64,000 nucleotides of DNA from Chitinophagaceae bacterium UBA1931 (GTDB lineage Bacteria; Bacteroidota; Bacteroidia; Chitinophagales; Chitinophagaceae). Each line of letters begins with the position of its first letter. Position 1 is the first letter of the stretch. The notes under the pieces were generated by a model. It saw only the letters and a program-made list of their open reading frames with translations, ran no database searches and was not told where the DNA came from. Positions 29,229-40,500 of the stretch are shown piece by piece. The translations under genes were made by a program, and so were the position numbers. The stretch lies in contig DDFJ01000002.1 of assembly GCA_002337125.1 (NCBI GenBank), positions 1-64,000 of the forward strand, written 5' to 3'.

Positions 29229-29672
29229 TTATAAATTGATACTGACGTTGACCCATTCAGGATCAAACGATGCACTGAACTTTTTGTAAAAATTAATTGC
29301 CGGCTCATTCCACTCCAGCACCTGCCAGGTAATGCCGGAAAAGTTTTTTTCTTTTGCTTCGATAATAAGACGATCCATTAACAGTTTGCCAATTCCTTTT
29401 CCTCTTGCTTCTTCTGTTACAAGAATATCTTCTAAATACATACGCTGCCCTTTCCAGGTTGAATAACGGATGTAATACAAAGCAAAGCCAAGCACAACAT
29501 TATCTTCTTCTGCAACAAATGCCCACCAAACAGGATTGCTGCCAAAGCCGCTTTCTTCAAAATGCGCTAAGGTAACAGTTACTTCCTGCGGGGCTTTTTC
29601 GTAAACCGCCAGTTCATTTACTAATTCAAGTAATCTCGGACAATCTTTTTTTTCTGCTCTTCTGATAATCAT
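29229..29672 (-). CDS. GNAT-family N-acetyltransferase
   Basis: A 147-residue acetyltransferase. The acetyl-CoA loop is RGKGIGKLLM (about 89-98), preceded by MYLEDILVTEEA, and NEPAINFYKKF is motif B. The size and WKGQRMYLEDILV resemble spermidine/diamine acetyltransferases, but the substrate is open. The start overlaps the stop of the upstream serine hydrolase gene by one base, so they are co-transcribed. Confidence 0.85.
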   Translation of the reverse strand: MIIRRAEKKDCPRLLELVNELAVYEKAPQEVTVTLAHFEESGFGSNPVWWAFVAEEDNVVLGFALYYIRYSTWKGQRMYLEDILVTEEARGKGIGKLLMDRLIIEAKEKNFSGITWQVLEWNEPAINFYKKFSASFDPEWVNVSINL

Positions 29673-31471
29673 CAGTTATTGTTTTTTGTTGCTTTAAATG
29701 TTCCGTTTGGTTGAATAAAATACAAGGCAGTTACTTCGCCACTGGTATTTTTTTCAAAACGTACACTGAAACCACTCAGTATTTTAAAATTGAATAAATC
29801 TTTTTTAATTGGAAGTAATTCATAATCCGGCTGACCGGGAACAAGTACCATCAATGTTTTTTCTCCTTTGATATAAACCTTTGCAACAACACCGGGTAAT
29901 TGATATTCGCCCACATATTTTTCAAGATCGGCTTTTGATACTTCAATTGTTTCAATTTTCTTTTTGAATACAATGTCTTTTACACCACCCTGCATTGGTA
30001 ACGACAGTGATTCAATATCACCTTTCACATTAATGTTGAACAAACCTTTTAGTGCATCGTTTTCATCAGCATCCATTCCATCATCAACCGGAATGAAATT
30101 GAAGTAATCGTAATGATAATGTTTTACTTTAAACGTTAAACCGTTAAATTTTGCAATAAGTGTGTCTTTGTTTGATTCAATGAGAATGGTGCCGTAACCA
30201 TCATTGGTATAAGCTCCGTTGTAATCATTTATTCCGTGTGAAGGTTTTGTTCCAAGCTTACGTTGTGAACTGTCAGCTTTTATTAACTCTTTTGCAGCTG
30301 CAATATTTTTTTCATAAGCAGAGCGTTGTATGCGCTGCCAGTCTTTATACTTCAATCCGAGTAACCTGTCTGCAATGTTATTGCGGATGATGCCGGGAAC
30401 AGCAGATCCGTTTTGATTGACTGAAACAAAAATGCCGATACTATCGGAAGGAAAGAAGCTGGTACTTGTACTAAAGCCATCAATATTCCCACCATGTTCA
30501 ACACGGTAATGACCACGGTAATTTGCAAGGAACCATGCAATTCCATAATTGCTGAAGAAAACATCCGGTTGATCTTTTGATGGTAAGCCTGCACCAATGA
30601 TCATTTGTGAACTGATGGCCTGGTTATAATAAGTTGCCGGGATAATTTCTTTACCATTGAATTTGCCTCCGTTAACCCACATCATGACCCAGTTGGCCAT
30701 ATCTTTTGCATTGGAGTTGATGGCACCTGCAGGAGCAAATGCATCAATGTTGGCAAATTTCATTTTCTTAATTGTTCCATCTTTTTCTTTATAGCCCAAA
30801 GAATAGTCGGGAGCTTTTTCATAATCAATCATTGAGGTGTTGCTGGATACCATGCCAAGTGGAGTAAACAGTTTCTCTTTGATTTGATCTTCCCAGCTTT
30901 TGCCATAAATTTTTTGAGCAAGAACACCTTGTGCAAGAAACATAAAGTTGTTGTATTGCCACGCTTGACGAAGCGGAGCTGTTGGTTCAAAAAAACGAAT
31001 GATGTACAGCAAACTGTCACGGCTTGATTTTGCTCCATACCATGCAAGGTCATGGCGTGGAAGACCGGTGCGGTGGCACATCATATCTCTTGTTGTAACA
31101 TTGTTATTCAGCTCATCATTAATAAAACGCAGTTCAGGTAAATATTGAGTAACGGGTTTGTCAATATCAAGTTTGCCTTCTTTTATTGCAAAGCTCAGCA
31201 GTGAAGAGGTGAATGCTTTTGTACAACTGCCAATTGCAAACAAGGTGTTTTCTGTTGCAGGAATTTTGTTTTCATAATCTTTATAACCAAAGCCTTTGGT
31301 CATGAGGATTTTGTTTTTCTCTACAACAGCTACTGTTACACCGGCTGCATTCCACTCTTTTAAAACACGGGTAATAAACGTATCAATTCCTGCCAGACGT
31401 TTGTCTGTGGTTTGGGCATTCAGCATTTGCTGCGAAAGGAGCAGCAAAGCCATCATGAAAATCTTTTTCAT
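29672..31471 (-). CDS. Class C beta-lactamase-related serine hydrolase
   Basis: A 599-residue exported enzyme. The signal peptide ends near LNAQ (17-20). The penicillin-binding-protein-like domain has the nucleophile S82 in SCTK (S-x-x-K), YNN near 168 and HGG near 323 as the third motif. The C-terminal part (about 420-590) is the lipocalin-like DUF3471 region seen in many such hydrolases. Reactions are probably peptidase or esterase activities on cell-wall or peptide substrates; a drug-resistance role is not indicated. Confidence 0.85.
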   Translation of the reverse strand: MKKIFMMALLLLSQQMLNAQTTDKRLAGIDTFITRVLKEWNAAGVTVAVVEKNKILMTKGFGYKDYENKIPATENTLFAIGSCTKAFTSSLLSFAIKEGKLDIDKPVTQYLPELRFINDELNNNVTTRDMMCHRTGLPRHDLAWYGAKSSRDSLLYIIRFFEPTAPLRQAWQYNNFMFLAQGVLAQKIYGKSWEDQIKEKLFTPLGMVSSNTSMIDYEKAPDYSLGYKEKDGTIKKMKFANIDAFAPAGAINSNAKDMANWVMMWVNGGKFNGKEIIPATYYNQAISSQMIIGAGLPSKDQPDVFFSNYGIAWFLANYRGHYRVEHGGNIDGFSTSTSFFPSDSIGIFVSVNQNGSAVPGIIRNNIADRLLGLKYKDWQRIQRSAYEKNIAAAKELIKADSSQRKLGTKPSHGINDYNGAYTNDGYGTILIESNKDTLIAKFNGLTFKVKHYHYDYFNFIPVDDGMDADENDALKGLFNINVKGDIESLSLPMQGGVKDIVFKKKIETIEVSKADLEKYVGEYQLPGVVAKVYIKGEKTLMVLVPGQPDYELLPIKKDLFNFKILSGFSVRFEKNTSGEVTALYFIQPNGTFKATKNNN

Positions 31472-31494
31472 GTGTTTATTTTATTTTTTGTAGA

Positions 31495-32622
31495 TCAAAT
31501 AGAGTCTAACGCCTGTTGAAAATCGGCAATCAAATCTTTGATGTCTTCAATACCTACTGAAATGCGCAATAAATTATCAGGAGTTGGTGATAACGCTCCT
31601 TCAATTGATTTGCGGTGTTCAATTAAACTTTCAACGCCACCCAGACTTGTTGCGTGTGTAAATAGATTTAATGATGATGCAAGTTTTAATGCAGTTGAAC
31701 GATCGCCTTTCACAATGATGGAAAACATTCCGCCAAAACCATTGCTCATTTGTCGCTTTGCAATTTCATGTTGAGGATGCGAAGGAAGACCGGGGTATAA
31801 TACACGTTCGATCTTTTCATTGCTTTCAAGAAACTGTGCCAGCTGCATTGCATTAGATGAATGAATAGGCATACGAGCAACAAATGTTGCCAGGCTTCTG
31901 CACAGCAACCAGCAATCAAATGGCGATGGAACTGCACCAGCCAGTTTCTGCGTTGCTTTTATAAAAGTGTAACGCTCATTGTTTTCTTTAAAGATCAATG
32001 CGCCTCCGAGTATATCACTGTGTCCGCTGAGATATTTTGTTGTTGAATGCAAAACAATATCAACACCCAGTTCAATTGGCCTTGTATAAAATGGAGTTGC
32101 CCATGTATTATCAACAACAGTAAAACAGTTATGTGCTTTTGCAATTTCAACTGCAGCAGCAATATCTGTTACTTTAATTAATGGGTTTGATGGTGTTTCC
32201 ATCCACACCAGTTTGGTATTGGGTTGAATGGCCGCTTCCAGTTTTGTAAGATCGCTCATGTCAACCAATGTATATGAAAGACCAAAGCCTGAAAACATTT
32301 CATCAAGAATCGTACGAATAGAAAAATAAGTATCGTCTGGTATAGTGATATGATCACCGCTTTTTAAACTTTGAAATACTGCAGTTGCAGCTGCAAGTCC
32401 AGATGCAAAACTTACACATGCAGTACCGTTTTCCATTTTAGCCAGCTTGCCTTCCAGTGAATGGCGATTGGGATTATCGTATCTCGAATAAAAATATCCA
32501 CCGGGATAACTGATGCCATCTTCACCTCTTTCAAAAGTTGTGGAAAGTACAATCGGCGACATAACTGCACCACTGTTGTCTTTTATATTGTCTTCGTGAA
32601 TAATTCTTGTAGAAAATTCCAT
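31495..32622 (-). CDS. Trans-sulfuration PLP enzyme (cystathionine gamma-synthase/lyase family)
   Basis: A 375-residue enzyme of Cys/Met metabolism. Family motifs are YSRYDNPNRHSLEGKLA near the N-terminus, CVSFASGLAA, VVDNTWATP and the PLP lysine in LHSTTKYLSGHSD (about residue 196). The C-terminus has SLGGVESLIEHR. Whether it makes cystathionine or splits it (or acts on methionine) cannot be told. I use the ATG at 32622; a much longer reading upstream overlaps the start of fabH in another frame and has no family match. Confidence 0.88.
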   Translation of the reverse strand: MEFSTRIIHEDNIKDNSGAVMSPIVLSTTFERGEDGISYPGGYFYSRYDNPNRHSLEGKLAKMENGTACVSFASGLAAATAVFQSLKSGDHITIPDDTYFSIRTILDEMFSGFGLSYTLVDMSDLTKLEAAIQPNTKLVWMETPSNPLIKVTDIAAAVEIAKAHNCFTVVDNTWATPFYTRPIELGVDIVLHSTTKYLSGHSDILGGALIFKENNERYTFIKATQKLAGAVPSPFDCWLLCRSLATFVARMPIHSSNAMQLAQFLESNEKIERVLYPGLPSHPQHEIAKRQMSNGFGGMFSIIVKGDRSTALKLASSLNLFTHATSLGGVESLIEHRKSIEGALSPTPDNLLRISVGIEDIKDLIADFQQALDSI

Positions 32623-32727
32623 TTTGTAACTGATTGTTTTTATAAAATTAAGTAATCCTGAAGGGAGATGTTTGTTTACTTGATAAATGAATGAATTTAT
32701 AGCCGGGCGGCAAGTTGGCAGAAATAA

Positions 32728-32758
32728 AAAAGCGATCCTGTTTTTGACAAGATCGCTT
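32728..32758 (-). terminator. Terminator behind fabH
   Basis: On the minus strand the stem agcgatc (32757-32751) pairs with gatcgct (32737-32731) across a 13-base loop, with a T run behind. It follows the fabH stop. Confidence 0.75.
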
Positions 32759-32779
32759 TCAGTAAATGCTTTGTATCTT

Positions 32780-33781
32780 TTAGTTAGATTCGTATGCCCA
32801 CTTAATCCATGTAGCGCCCCAGGTAAAACCACCACCAAATGCAGCAAGAACAATATTATCGCCTTTGTGCAATTGCTTTTCCCATTCCCACAAACAAAGC
32901 GGAATCGTGGCAGCAGTTGTATTACCGTATTTGCCAATGTTGATCATTACTTTTTCTTTTGGTAAGCCCATGCGGTTAGCAGTGGCATCAATAATACGAA
33001 GGTTTGCCTGGTGAGGTACAAGCCATGCAATATCTTCACCTGTTAAATTATTTTTTTCCAAAAGCTCAGCACTTACATCAGCCATTCCTTTCACAGCAAA
33101 CTTAAATACCTGCTGACCTTCCTGGTAAGCATAGTGTTCTTTGTTTGTTACAGTTTCAATAGAAGCAGGTTTTAAACTTCCGCCGGCTTTCATGTGTAAA
33201 AAGTTTCTTCCGGCTCCGTCAGTTCTCAAAATACTGTCCTGTATGCCGTATCCTTCTTCGTTTGCTTCAAGTAAAACACAAGCAGCACCATCGCCAAACA
33301 ACACACATGTATTACGATCGGTATAATCAATAATTGAACTCATTTTATCAGCACCCACCACCACAACTTTTTTGTAGCGTCCGGTTTCAATAAACGAAGC
33401 TCCTGTGCTTAATGCAAATAAAAAGCCACTGCAGGCAGCACTTAAATCAAAACCCCATGCATTACTTGCGCCAATTTTATCGCACACAATATTTGCCGTT
33501 GCAGGGAACACCATATCAGGTGTTACAGTTGCTACAATCAAACAATCAATTTCTTTGGGATCAATACCACGCTTTTTACAGAGATCAAGAACAGCCGGAG
33601 CAACCATGTCTGATGTTGCAAGTCCTTCTCCTTTTAAGATTCTTCTTTCTGTAATTCCTGTTCTTGTGCGGATCCATTCATCGTTTGTATCAACCATTTT
33701 TTCGAGATCGAAATTCGTTAACCTGTCTTCCGGAACCCATCCTGCAACTGCAGTAATTGCAGCGGTAATTTTCTGACTCAT
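32780..33781 (-). CDS. fabH: 3-oxoacyl-ACP synthase III
   Basis: A 333-residue condensing enzyme that starts fatty-acid chains from acetyl-CoA and malonyl-ACP. The catalytic triad is C117 in DLSAACSGF, His near 255 in VPHQANLRI and Asn in NIGKYGNTTAATIPL. Further motifs are TRTGITERR and GDGAACVLLE. Length is normal. A strong terminator follows; the start region is divergent from ruvA. Confidence 0.95.
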   Translation of the reverse strand: MSQKITAAITAVAGWVPEDRLTNFDLEKMVDTNDEWIRTRTGITERRILKGEGLATSDMVAPAVLDLCKKRGIDPKEIDCLIVATVTPDMVFPATANIVCDKIGASNAWGFDLSAACSGFLFALSTGASFIETGRYKKVVVVGADKMSSIIDYTDRNTCVLFGDGAACVLLEANEEGYGIQDSILRTDGAGRNFLHMKAGGSLKPASIETVTNKEHYAYQEGQQVFKFAVKGMADVSAELLEKNNLTGEDIAWLVPHQANLRIIDATANRMGLPKEKVMINIGKYGNTTAATIPLCLWEWEKQLHKGDNIVLAAFGGGFTWGATWIKWAYESN

Positions 33782-33935
33782 GTAAAACTTTTAAGTGGTC
33801 TGTATAAAAATTAGGGGCACGAAGATAAGAAATTGACAGGTTTACACCTGTAAGTTAAAAACAGGCGGGTGTAAAAGGGTATGGTCATTCTCAAAGCTCC
33901 AATGCTGATCTGCCAAAAACTGCTATTTTCGTTTC

Positions 33936-34520
33936 ATGTTTGCATATCTGAAAGGAACATTTACGCTCAAAACTCCCACTGTAGTGCATATTGAAGTGCA
34001 GGGAGTTGGTTATGAAGTGCAGGTTAGTCTGCATACGTATGGAAAAATTCAGCATTTAACAGAGGGCATCTTATTCACCCATTTACTTATCAGGGAAGAT
34101 GCTCATATATTGTTTGGCTTTTTTGACCGTTCCGAAAAAGAGGTGTTTCTGCAGTTGTTGAGTGTAAGCGGAGTCGGCGCTGCCACTGCCCGTATGATGC
34201 TTTCTTCACTTCAGCCAGACGAGGTTGTAAGGGCCATTCTTTCAGGAAATGAAGGGCTTTTAGAGAGTGTGAAAGGCATCGGCAAAAAGACCGCCCAGCG
34301 CATTGTTCTTGAACTGCGTGATAAAATATCAAAAACCACTCCCGAACCGAATATTTCTGTTCTGAATCACAATAGTTTAGAGCAGGATGCGTTAACAGCT
34401 ATGACAGCTTTAGGCATTGCCCGGAATGCAGCCGAATCGGCTATAAAAAAGGCTCTTCAGGTAAACAAAAACTTTGAAGAAGTGCAGGAGCTGATAAAAG
34501 CAGCACTCAAATGTCTGTAG
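33936..34520 (+). CDS. ruvA: Holliday junction helicase subunit RuvA
   Basis: A 194-residue subunit that binds Holliday junctions and loads RuvB. The OB-fold N-terminus (MFAYLKGTFTLKTPTVVHIEVQ) and the two helix-hairpin-helix motifs (LLSVSGVGAATARMML and VKGIGKKTAQRIVLELRDK) are clear. The C-terminal domain follows (EQDALTAMTALG). It is followed by sprA 39 bases later in the same direction, an order I know from other Bacteroidota. Confidence 0.95.
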   Translation: MFAYLKGTFTLKTPTVVHIEVQGVGYEVQVSLHTYGKIQHLTEGILFTHLLIREDAHILFGFFDRSEKEVFLQLLSVSGVGAATARMMLSSLQPDEVVRAILSGNEGLLESVKGIGKKTAQRIVLELRDKISKTTPEPNISVLNHNSLEQDALTAMTALGIARNAAESAIKKALQVNKNFEEVQELIKAALKCL

Positions 34521-34559
34521 AACTGATAACAAAACCATTCGCTTAGAGAATTGACCTCA

Positions 34560-37500
34560 ATGTATCGCACCATACATGGTTTACCCACTCTGTTAACTAT
34601 ATTGTTTACATGCTTTGTGCTTGTAAGTAATGGAGGCACCCCTTCTTTGGACGATCACAAAACAGATTCTTTACCGGGAAGAGACAGCTTACGTTATCCT
34701 TTAACCGACCGCAGGGGCGACCGGTTTAATTATCCCAACAAAAACACATTCGATTTACAGCAACCTTCCAACTTCAAGGATTCTGTTGCTTACGATCCTG
34801 TAACAAAGCGCTATTATATTTACGAAAAAATTGGCCGCAGCTGGTACCGTAAACCAACTTACCTCACATTTGATGAGATGGTTGAATACAAAGCCCGCCA
34901 GGATGAACGTGACTATTTCCAGCGCCGCTTAAATACAACACTGAACCTTAACCGTAAAATTGAAGATCCCAAGCTGCAGGTGCGGCCCGGTTTCTTTAAC
35001 CGTTTGTTCAGTAATACAGGTATTCCTAAAGTTGAAATACGTCCGCAGGGCGATGTTACATTAACTGCAGGTTATGTTGGGCAGAACATTAAGAACCCCA
35101 CACTTCCTGAACGTGCAAGAAAAAATGGCGGTTTTGATTTTGATATGAATGCCAATTTTGGATTGAATGCCAAGATTGGTGATAAGCTTAATTTCCCTGT
35201 TACCTATAATACACTTGCCAACTTCCAGTTTGAAAATCAGCTGAAGCTTGATTATACAGGTAACAGCGATGCCATCATTAAACGTATTGAGGCAGGTAAC
35301 ATTTCATTCCCAGCAAAAGGAACATTGATGCCCGGCGCTTCTGCATTGTTTGGATTAAAGACAGAACTGCAGTTTGGCCGCTTGTACATCACCACTGTTC
35401 TTGCCAATCAAAACTCAAGCAAGCAACAGGTGCAGTTATCAGGAGGTTCAGGACTTCAGCAGTTTGAAGTGAAAGCGGATGCTTATGAAGAAAACCGTCA
35501 CTTCCTGTTAGCACAATACTTCCGCAAAAACTATAATAAAAACATGAAGAATATTCCGGCAGTAACATCGCCGGTGCAAATTCTTCGAATGGAAGTATGG
35601 GTTACCAACCGTACAGGAACAACTACGGAAAACAGAACAGTTGTTGCATTGATGGATATGGGCGAATCAAAACCCTTTAACACAAACGTAAACTCACTTA
35701 CAGGATCGGAGTTGCCGGCAAATGGTAATAACGATCTTTACCAGCGTATTTTAAACGATGGTACAACCAGGGATCCATCGATGGTTACCAACCGCTTGAC
35801 AAGTTTTGGTTTAAGTGCAGTACAGGATTTTGAACGTACTTATGCAAGAAAACTTCGTCCTGAAGAATATTATTTCAATCCACAAATTGGTTTTATTTCA
35901 CTCAACACAACACTGCAGGCCGATGAGGTTTTGGGTGTTGCATACCAATACACAGTAAATGGTAAAGTGTACCAGGTAGGTGAATTTTCAACCGATGTTA
36001 CACCAGATACGTCCGCATCAAATACAGGTACACAAAAAGTGTTGTTTTTGAAAATGCTCAAGGCAACATCGCAACGTCCCAGTCTTCCTATCTGGGGATT
36101 GATGATGAAGAACGTTTATTCAGTTGGTTATGGACAACTGGAGCGCAAAGATTTTAAACTGAACATTCTTTACCAGGAACCCGGTGGTGGCGAAAAAAGA
36201 TATATTCCTGAAGGCGAAGAAAAAGGAAGACCGTTAATTGAACTGGTTAACCTTGATCGCTTAAACAGCCAGAACGATCCACAACCCGATGGTGTGTTTG
36301 ATTATGTGGAAGGTTATACTGTTATCTCTTCCATGAGCCGCATCATCTTTCCAACACTTGAACCATTTGGTAAAGACCTGAATTATATTTTCCGTGGAGC
36401 TGACTCAACAACACTCCGGCAGAAATATTTATTCTATACGTTGTACGATTCTATTAAATGGGTGGCACAGCAATCGCCTCAACTCAACCGTTTTGTATTT
36501 AAAGGTGCATCACGTAGTGCAGGTGGAAGCGGTGATATTTCATTGGGAGCATTTAATGTACCGCAAGGTTCAGTAAAAGTTACTGCAGGCGGACAGTTGC
36601 TTACAGAAAATGTTGATTACATCGTTGACTATAATCTCGGAACAGTAAAAATCATTAACCAGGCAATTGTTAACTCCGGTATTCCAATCAGTGCAGGTTT
36701 TGAAAACAATGCAACTTATGGTTCGCAGAACAGGAACTTCATGGCATTGCGTTTAGATTATCATGCAATTGAACGGCAAACAAAACAACTGAACATTGGT
36801 GCTGCAGTTATGCGTTTGGGCGAACGTCCTTTCTTTACCAAAATGGGTTATGGTGATGATCCCATCCGCAACACTATGCTTGGTGGCGATGTGAACTACC
36901 GCAGCGACTGGAAGCGCATGAGCAAGTGGCTCGATGCATTACCATTCTACAGTACTCGCCAGGTATCAAACATTAATTTTTATGGTGAAGCTGCAAAATT
37001 ATTTCCCAGCACAGCCAAGCAAATACGTCCTGAAAAAAATGGTGGTGGTTTAGTTTATATTGATGACTTTGAAGGAACACGTAATGGTATTGATCTGCGT
37101 TTTCCGTTTATTGCATGGACACTTGCTTCCACACCATTCAAAGCAGAAGATCCTTTTGGTGTTGAACTGTTTCCTGAAGCAGGTCTTCTCAATAATTTAG
37201 AATATGGTTACAACCGTGCAAAACTTGCATGGTATAATATTGAACCTGTATTACAGCAACGTCGTGATCCAAACAATCCGTTAGGAAGTAATCTTACTGA
37301 ACTTTCCGATCCACGTGTACGCTTTGTAAACAGGCAGGAAATTTTTCCGCAGGTAACACCTGATCTCGGGCAAAATCAACTCATCACTTTCGATCTTGCA
37401 TTTTATCCAACCGAACGTGGCCCGTATAACTATGATGCAAGAAACGGAAGCATTAATCCTTTAAACGGACGCTTACTCAATCCAAAGAAAAGATGGGGTG

Positions 37501-40500
37501 GTATTATGCGTGCCATCGACCAGATTGATTTTGAAACCAACAATATTGAGTTTGTTGAAATGTGGGTGCAGGATCCGTTTATTCTCAATCCAACAAGTTC
37601 CGGCGGACAATTATATTTTGATCTTGGAAACGTATCAGAAGATATCTTAAAAGATGGAAGACGTTTTTATGAAAATGGTTTAAGCACTGTTCAAACTCCT
37701 GCAAAAGAAGATACAAGCAACTGGGCAAGAGTGCCACGCAACCCAATCCAGATTGCACGTGCATTCAGCAATATTGTTGAAGAAAGAGATCAGCAGGATG
37801 TTGGTTTCGATGGTCGTGCCGATTCAGCAGAGCAAAGAATCTATGCACCATTCCTCAACAGTATCAGGGGTGTCATCGGTACAGGTGCAGCGTATCAGAA
37901 ATTACAGAAAGATCCCAGCAGCGATAACTATGTTCATTACCGCCAAGGATATAGTGCAACCGATGGTATTCTCACACGTTACAAGGACTACAACAACCCG
38001 CAGGGTAACAGCCCCGTTGCCAATAACAGCACAGAGTATACTTCTGCCGCAACACTGTACCCCGATAACGAAGATCTCAACAACGATAATACATTAAATG
38101 AAGTGGAAGAATACTTCCAGTATCATATCGATTTAAAATCGAAAGCTGATCCGCAGATGCAAGTTGGACAAAATCATATTGCCGACAGGAGAGATGTGGA
38201 TATTAAACTGGCCGATGGTACAACAAGAAAAGAAACCTGGTATCTCTTCCGCATTCCAATCAGGGAATACGAACAGAAAGTGGGAAACATTCCCGACTTT
38301 AAATCCATCCGTTTCATGCGTATGTTCATGACGGGTTTTGAAGACAGTGTTGTTGTTCGTTTTGGTAAACTTGAACTGGTGCGTAACATGTGGCGTTCGT
38401 TCCCTTACACACTTGATACTACAGGAACGTACAAGCCAATTCAAAATGCAAATCTTACTTCCTTCAATGTAACTGCGGTGAACATTGAAGAAAACGATAA
38501 ACGTATTCCTGTTAACTATGTTACACCACAAAGTGTTGAACGTGTACAACAGTTAAGTAATAACGGTGTTAACCTGCTCAATAATGAAGGTGCATTAAGT
38601 TTACAGGTTTGTGATCTGCAGGATGGTGATGGCCGTGCAGTGTACAAATCAACCAATCTTGATCTGCGCCAGTACAAACGTGTACGCATGTTTATGCATG
38701 CTGAATCAAGCGGCAAAACAGATCGTTTAAAAGATAACGAACTCTATGCGGTTATCCGTTTCGGTACCGATTTCATCAGTAACTACTATGAAGTACGCAT
38801 GCCGTTAAAAGTAACCAAGTGGGGTTATTATGCAGCACCGGGAGTAAATGATACAACAAGTGCACAATGGCCTAACAGTAACCAGTTCGATTTGAACCTG
38901 GAAGATCTTGTGCGTTTTAAACTTCGCCGTTCGGGATCAGTAAATACAATTTATTCTGAAGACAAGGGCAATGGAATTCGCTGGAGTGTGATGGGTAGCC
39001 CGAACATTGGTGAGATCAAAGGATTTTTGATTGGAGTTGAAAATAATCCAAACGATAACACATCAAGTGTATGTGCTGAAGTATGGATGAACGAATTACG
39101 TTTAAGTGGTCTTGATGAAAAAGGCGGTTGGGCAGCAGTAGGAAGAATGGATATACAACTTGCCGATCTTGGTACAGTCTCTGTTTCAGGTGCAATGCAT
39201 ACAGCCGGCTTTGGTACAATTGAACAACGTGTTAATGAGCGCAGCCGTGAAACGTTTTCACAGTTTGATGTGGCAACCAATCTCCAGCTTGGAAAATTAT
39301 TGCCAAAGAAAGCAGGCATCGATATTCCTTTCTATGCAAGCTATTCACAAACGGTCATGAATCCTGAATACGATCCATACGACCAGGATGTGAAATTCAA
39401 AGACAAATTAAAATCGGTAACTAATAAAGATTCTGTAAAACAGATTTCGCAGGACTTTGCTTCGGTAACAACAGTGAACGTTACCAACATGCGCAAAAAC
39501 AAAACCAATGGCAAGCCTGCAAAAATTTATGATGTTTCAAACTTTGATGTAAGTTATTCTTACACCAAAACCGAAAAACGAAGTCCGTTAATTGAAAATG
39601 ATGTGGTGGAAAAACATTATGGCGGGCTTGGTTATAACTATGCACCACAACCAAAATATTACGAACCATTTAAGCGCTTGATCAAATACCGCAGTCCGTG
39701 GTGGAATATTATTAAAGACTTCAACTTTAATTACAGGCCCAACCTGTTAAGCTTCCGTGCCGATCTCAACAGGCAGTTTGGTGCAGCACGTGCAAGAGAA
39801 GTGGTGATACCCGGTGTATCATCAGGCTTGTATAAAATTCCTGAAACTTTCGATAAGTATTTTGTGTTCGATCGTATCTATAACATGCGCTGGGATCTTA
39901 CACGTTCCATCAATATCGATTTCAGTGCAACCAATAATGCAAGGGTTGATGAACCGCTTGGCCGTATTGATACAAAAGAAAAGAAAGATTCCATCAGGCG
40001 CAATTTGTTCAAGGGTGGAAGAAATGTGATTTATAAACAAACAGCCAATGCATCGTACAATTTGCCATTGGCAAAAATTCCTGCGCTCGACTGGACAACA
40101 GCAAGGTTTAACTATGCAACAACTTACAACTGGATTGGTGCATCAAGGCTTGCAGTAAATCTTGGTAACACCATTGAAAATTCACAGGCAAGAGTATTTA
40201 CAGGTCAGCTTGATTTCAATCGTCTGTACGAAAAATCAAGATTCCTGCGATCGTTGCAAACTGAAACAGATAAAAACAAGGAACCTGCACTTGCTTCGCC
40301 CAATATTAAGTTTGATCCGAAAGATACAGTTGGAAGAAGTAAGAAATATGTTGAGCGTTTGTTCCGCAGGCTCAACAGGCTTGAAGCTAAAAAAGATAAA
40401 GGCATTCAATACGAACCGGGTGATGCTGTGAAATTCTTTGGCCGTATTCTTACTTCTGTAAAAACGATCAACATTAACTATAACGAATCGTTTAATTCAC

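Noticed and set aside
30829..31053. Short ORFs opposite or inside the serine hydrolase
   Set aside because: They are alternative frames of a gene with clear catalytic motifs.
32623..32937. A 105-residue N-terminal extension of the Cys/Met PLP enzyme
   Set aside because: It overlaps the end of fabH and its terminator, and has no family similarity; the ATG at 32622 gives a standard protein.
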